The notes under the pieces are model-generated. The model was given only the letters and a program-made list of their open reading frames with translations. It made no database searches and was not told the DNA's origin. The position numbers were made by a program, and so were the translations under genes. DNA of 64,000 nt from UBA1563 sp041671545 (lineage in GTDB: Bacteria; Bacteroidota; Ignavibacteria; Ignavibacteriales; Ignavibacteriaceae), in assembly GCA_041671545.1 (NCBI GenBank), contig JBAZBI010000008.1, positions 129,142 through 193,141 of the forward strand, given 5' to 3'. Below, in pieces: positions 63,666 to 64,000 of the stretch; position 1 is the stretch's first letter; the number at the start of each line of letters is the position of its first letter.

Positions 63666-63734
63666 GGCGCTGTACCCAAGCGGTCTAAGGGGAAGGTCTG
63701 CAACCCGCCATTGGCGGGCGAATCCGACTGGCTT
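63666..63734 (+). pseudogene. tRNA-Cys pseudogene with a palindrome
   Basis: The first 38 bases equal those of tRNA-Cys at 63760. After the shared anticodon GCA, the rest of the anticodon stem and the variable region are replaced by the palindrome CCCGCCATTGGCGGG (63704-63718), and the 3' part is only partly recognisable (CGAATCCGACTGGC). It cannot fold into a cloverleaf. Together with the intact copy 26 bases downstream this looks like a duplicated tRNA hit by a small palindromic element. Confidence 0.8.
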
Positions 63735-63759
63735 TTATTTGAAATTTTGATTCTTTTTT

Positions 63760-63833
63760 GGCGCTGTACCCAAGCGGTCTAAGGGGAAGGTCTGCAAAAC
63801 CTTTATTCGTCGGTTCGAATCCGACCGGCGCCT
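63760..63833 (+). tRNA. tRNA-Cys (anticodon GCA)
   Basis: A 74-base tRNA: acceptor GGCGCTG pairs with CGGCGCC (one G/T pair), anticodon stem-loop AAGGT-CTGCAAA-ACCTT gives GCA, T arm GTCGG-TTCGAAT-CCGAC. The discriminator base is T. CCA is not encoded. Confidence 0.96.
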
Positions 63834-63834
63834 C

Positions 63835-63865
63835 AAAAAAACTTGAGATAAACTCAAGTTTTTTT
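63835..63865 (+). terminator. Terminator after tRNA-Cys
   Basis: AAAAAACTTGAG pairs with CTCAAGTTTTTT around a five-base loop and ends in a T run. Confidence 0.8.
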
Positions 63866-63883
63866 CATTTCTGAGGTAATAAA

Positions 63884-64000
63884 ATGTTTTATGTTTATAT
63901 CTTACGCAGTGAAAAAGATGGCAAACGATACATCGGATTTACTGCAAATTTAGACCGGAGATTATTAGAACACCATATCGGTGATGTCACTTCAACTAAG
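63884..64000 (+). CDS. GIY-YIG nuclease family protein, N-terminal part (cut by window edge)
   Basis: The first 39 residues of a small single-domain GIY-YIG protein: MFYVYILRSEKDGKRYIGFT, then ANLDRRLLEHHIGDVTSTK. The paired Tyr residues (VYI...YIG), the catalytic Arg (LDRRL) and the His (LLEHH) typical of the UvrC-related GIY-YIG fold are present. The ATG follows GAGG. It lies directly after tRNA-Cys and its terminator. In this window the other GIY-YIG remnant (28435-28509) has the same placement behind tRNA-Leu, so this position seems favoured. The C-terminus lies outside the window. Confidence 0.85.
   Translation, partial: MFYVYILRSEKDGKRYIGFTANLDRRLLEHHIGDVTSTK

Overview
The window looks like the chromosome of a member of the Ignavibacteria or a close relative in the Bacteroidota/Chlorobi group. 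The pointers are Por (type IX) secretion C-terminal domains of the NYPNPFNP type on two secreted proteins, a two-subunit 2-oxoacid:ferredoxin oxidoreductase, a FloA flotillin, many PAS-rich hybrid kinases, and AT-rich intergenic DNA full of small palindromes. This placement is inferred from family content. No rRNA or other phylogenetic marker was compared.

Layout. 1-11254 (minus) carries a truncated SulP transporter and a signalling cluster of three large PAS kinases and a single-domain response regulator. 11485-18716 holds a membrane-anchored spermidine-synthase-like protein facing a 1601-residue secreted CotH/lamin-tail protein. 18842-20913 is a type II restriction-modification pair (MjaI-like nuclease, plus a methyltransferase with a C-terminal nuclease-like domain that has lost its catalytic residues). 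20994-28063 is housekeeping: clpC, floA, a UvrD-like helicase and a ParA ATPase. 28064-28560 holds tRNA-Leu, a terminator, a broken GIY-YIG gene and palindromes.

31754-39634 is the most accessory part. It contains a PIN/ribbon-helix-helix toxin-antitoxin pair, a DUF6623-like protein, a membrane protein, an LA2681-type HEPN protein, and a tight operon of response regulator - GHKL histidine kinase - response regulator - small two-helix membrane protein - 54-residue peptide. I read that operon as a candidate two-component-controlled abortive-infection system with a membrane effector, and it is my main candidate for something undescribed. 39765-44504 encodes three secreted proteins (a T9SS cargo, an S74-chaperone protein and its larger paralogue).

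45386-47822 is a gene-poor 2.4-kb stretch with an array of eight 42-bp tandem repeats and a mosaic of dispersed short repeats and palindromes. 47823-60780 is mostly housekeeping on the minus strand: nrnA, korAB, a TPR kinase, a YjbQ protein, prfB with its programmed frameshift, a VapBC pair, the atuA pair, miaA and pcm, then a plus-strand UPF0316 gene. 60877-63427 encodes three pilin-like envelope proteins, the last with extreme Asp/His-rich tracts. The window ends with tRNA-Gly, a tRNA-Cys pseudogene, tRNA-Cys and the start of a GIY-YIG nuclease gene.

A recurring theme is short GC-rich palindromes sitting inside otherwise recognisable sequences: a GIY-YIG gene, a tRNA copy, a dispersed repeat, and possibly a sorting-domain coding region. 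This suggests an active family of small palindromic elements.
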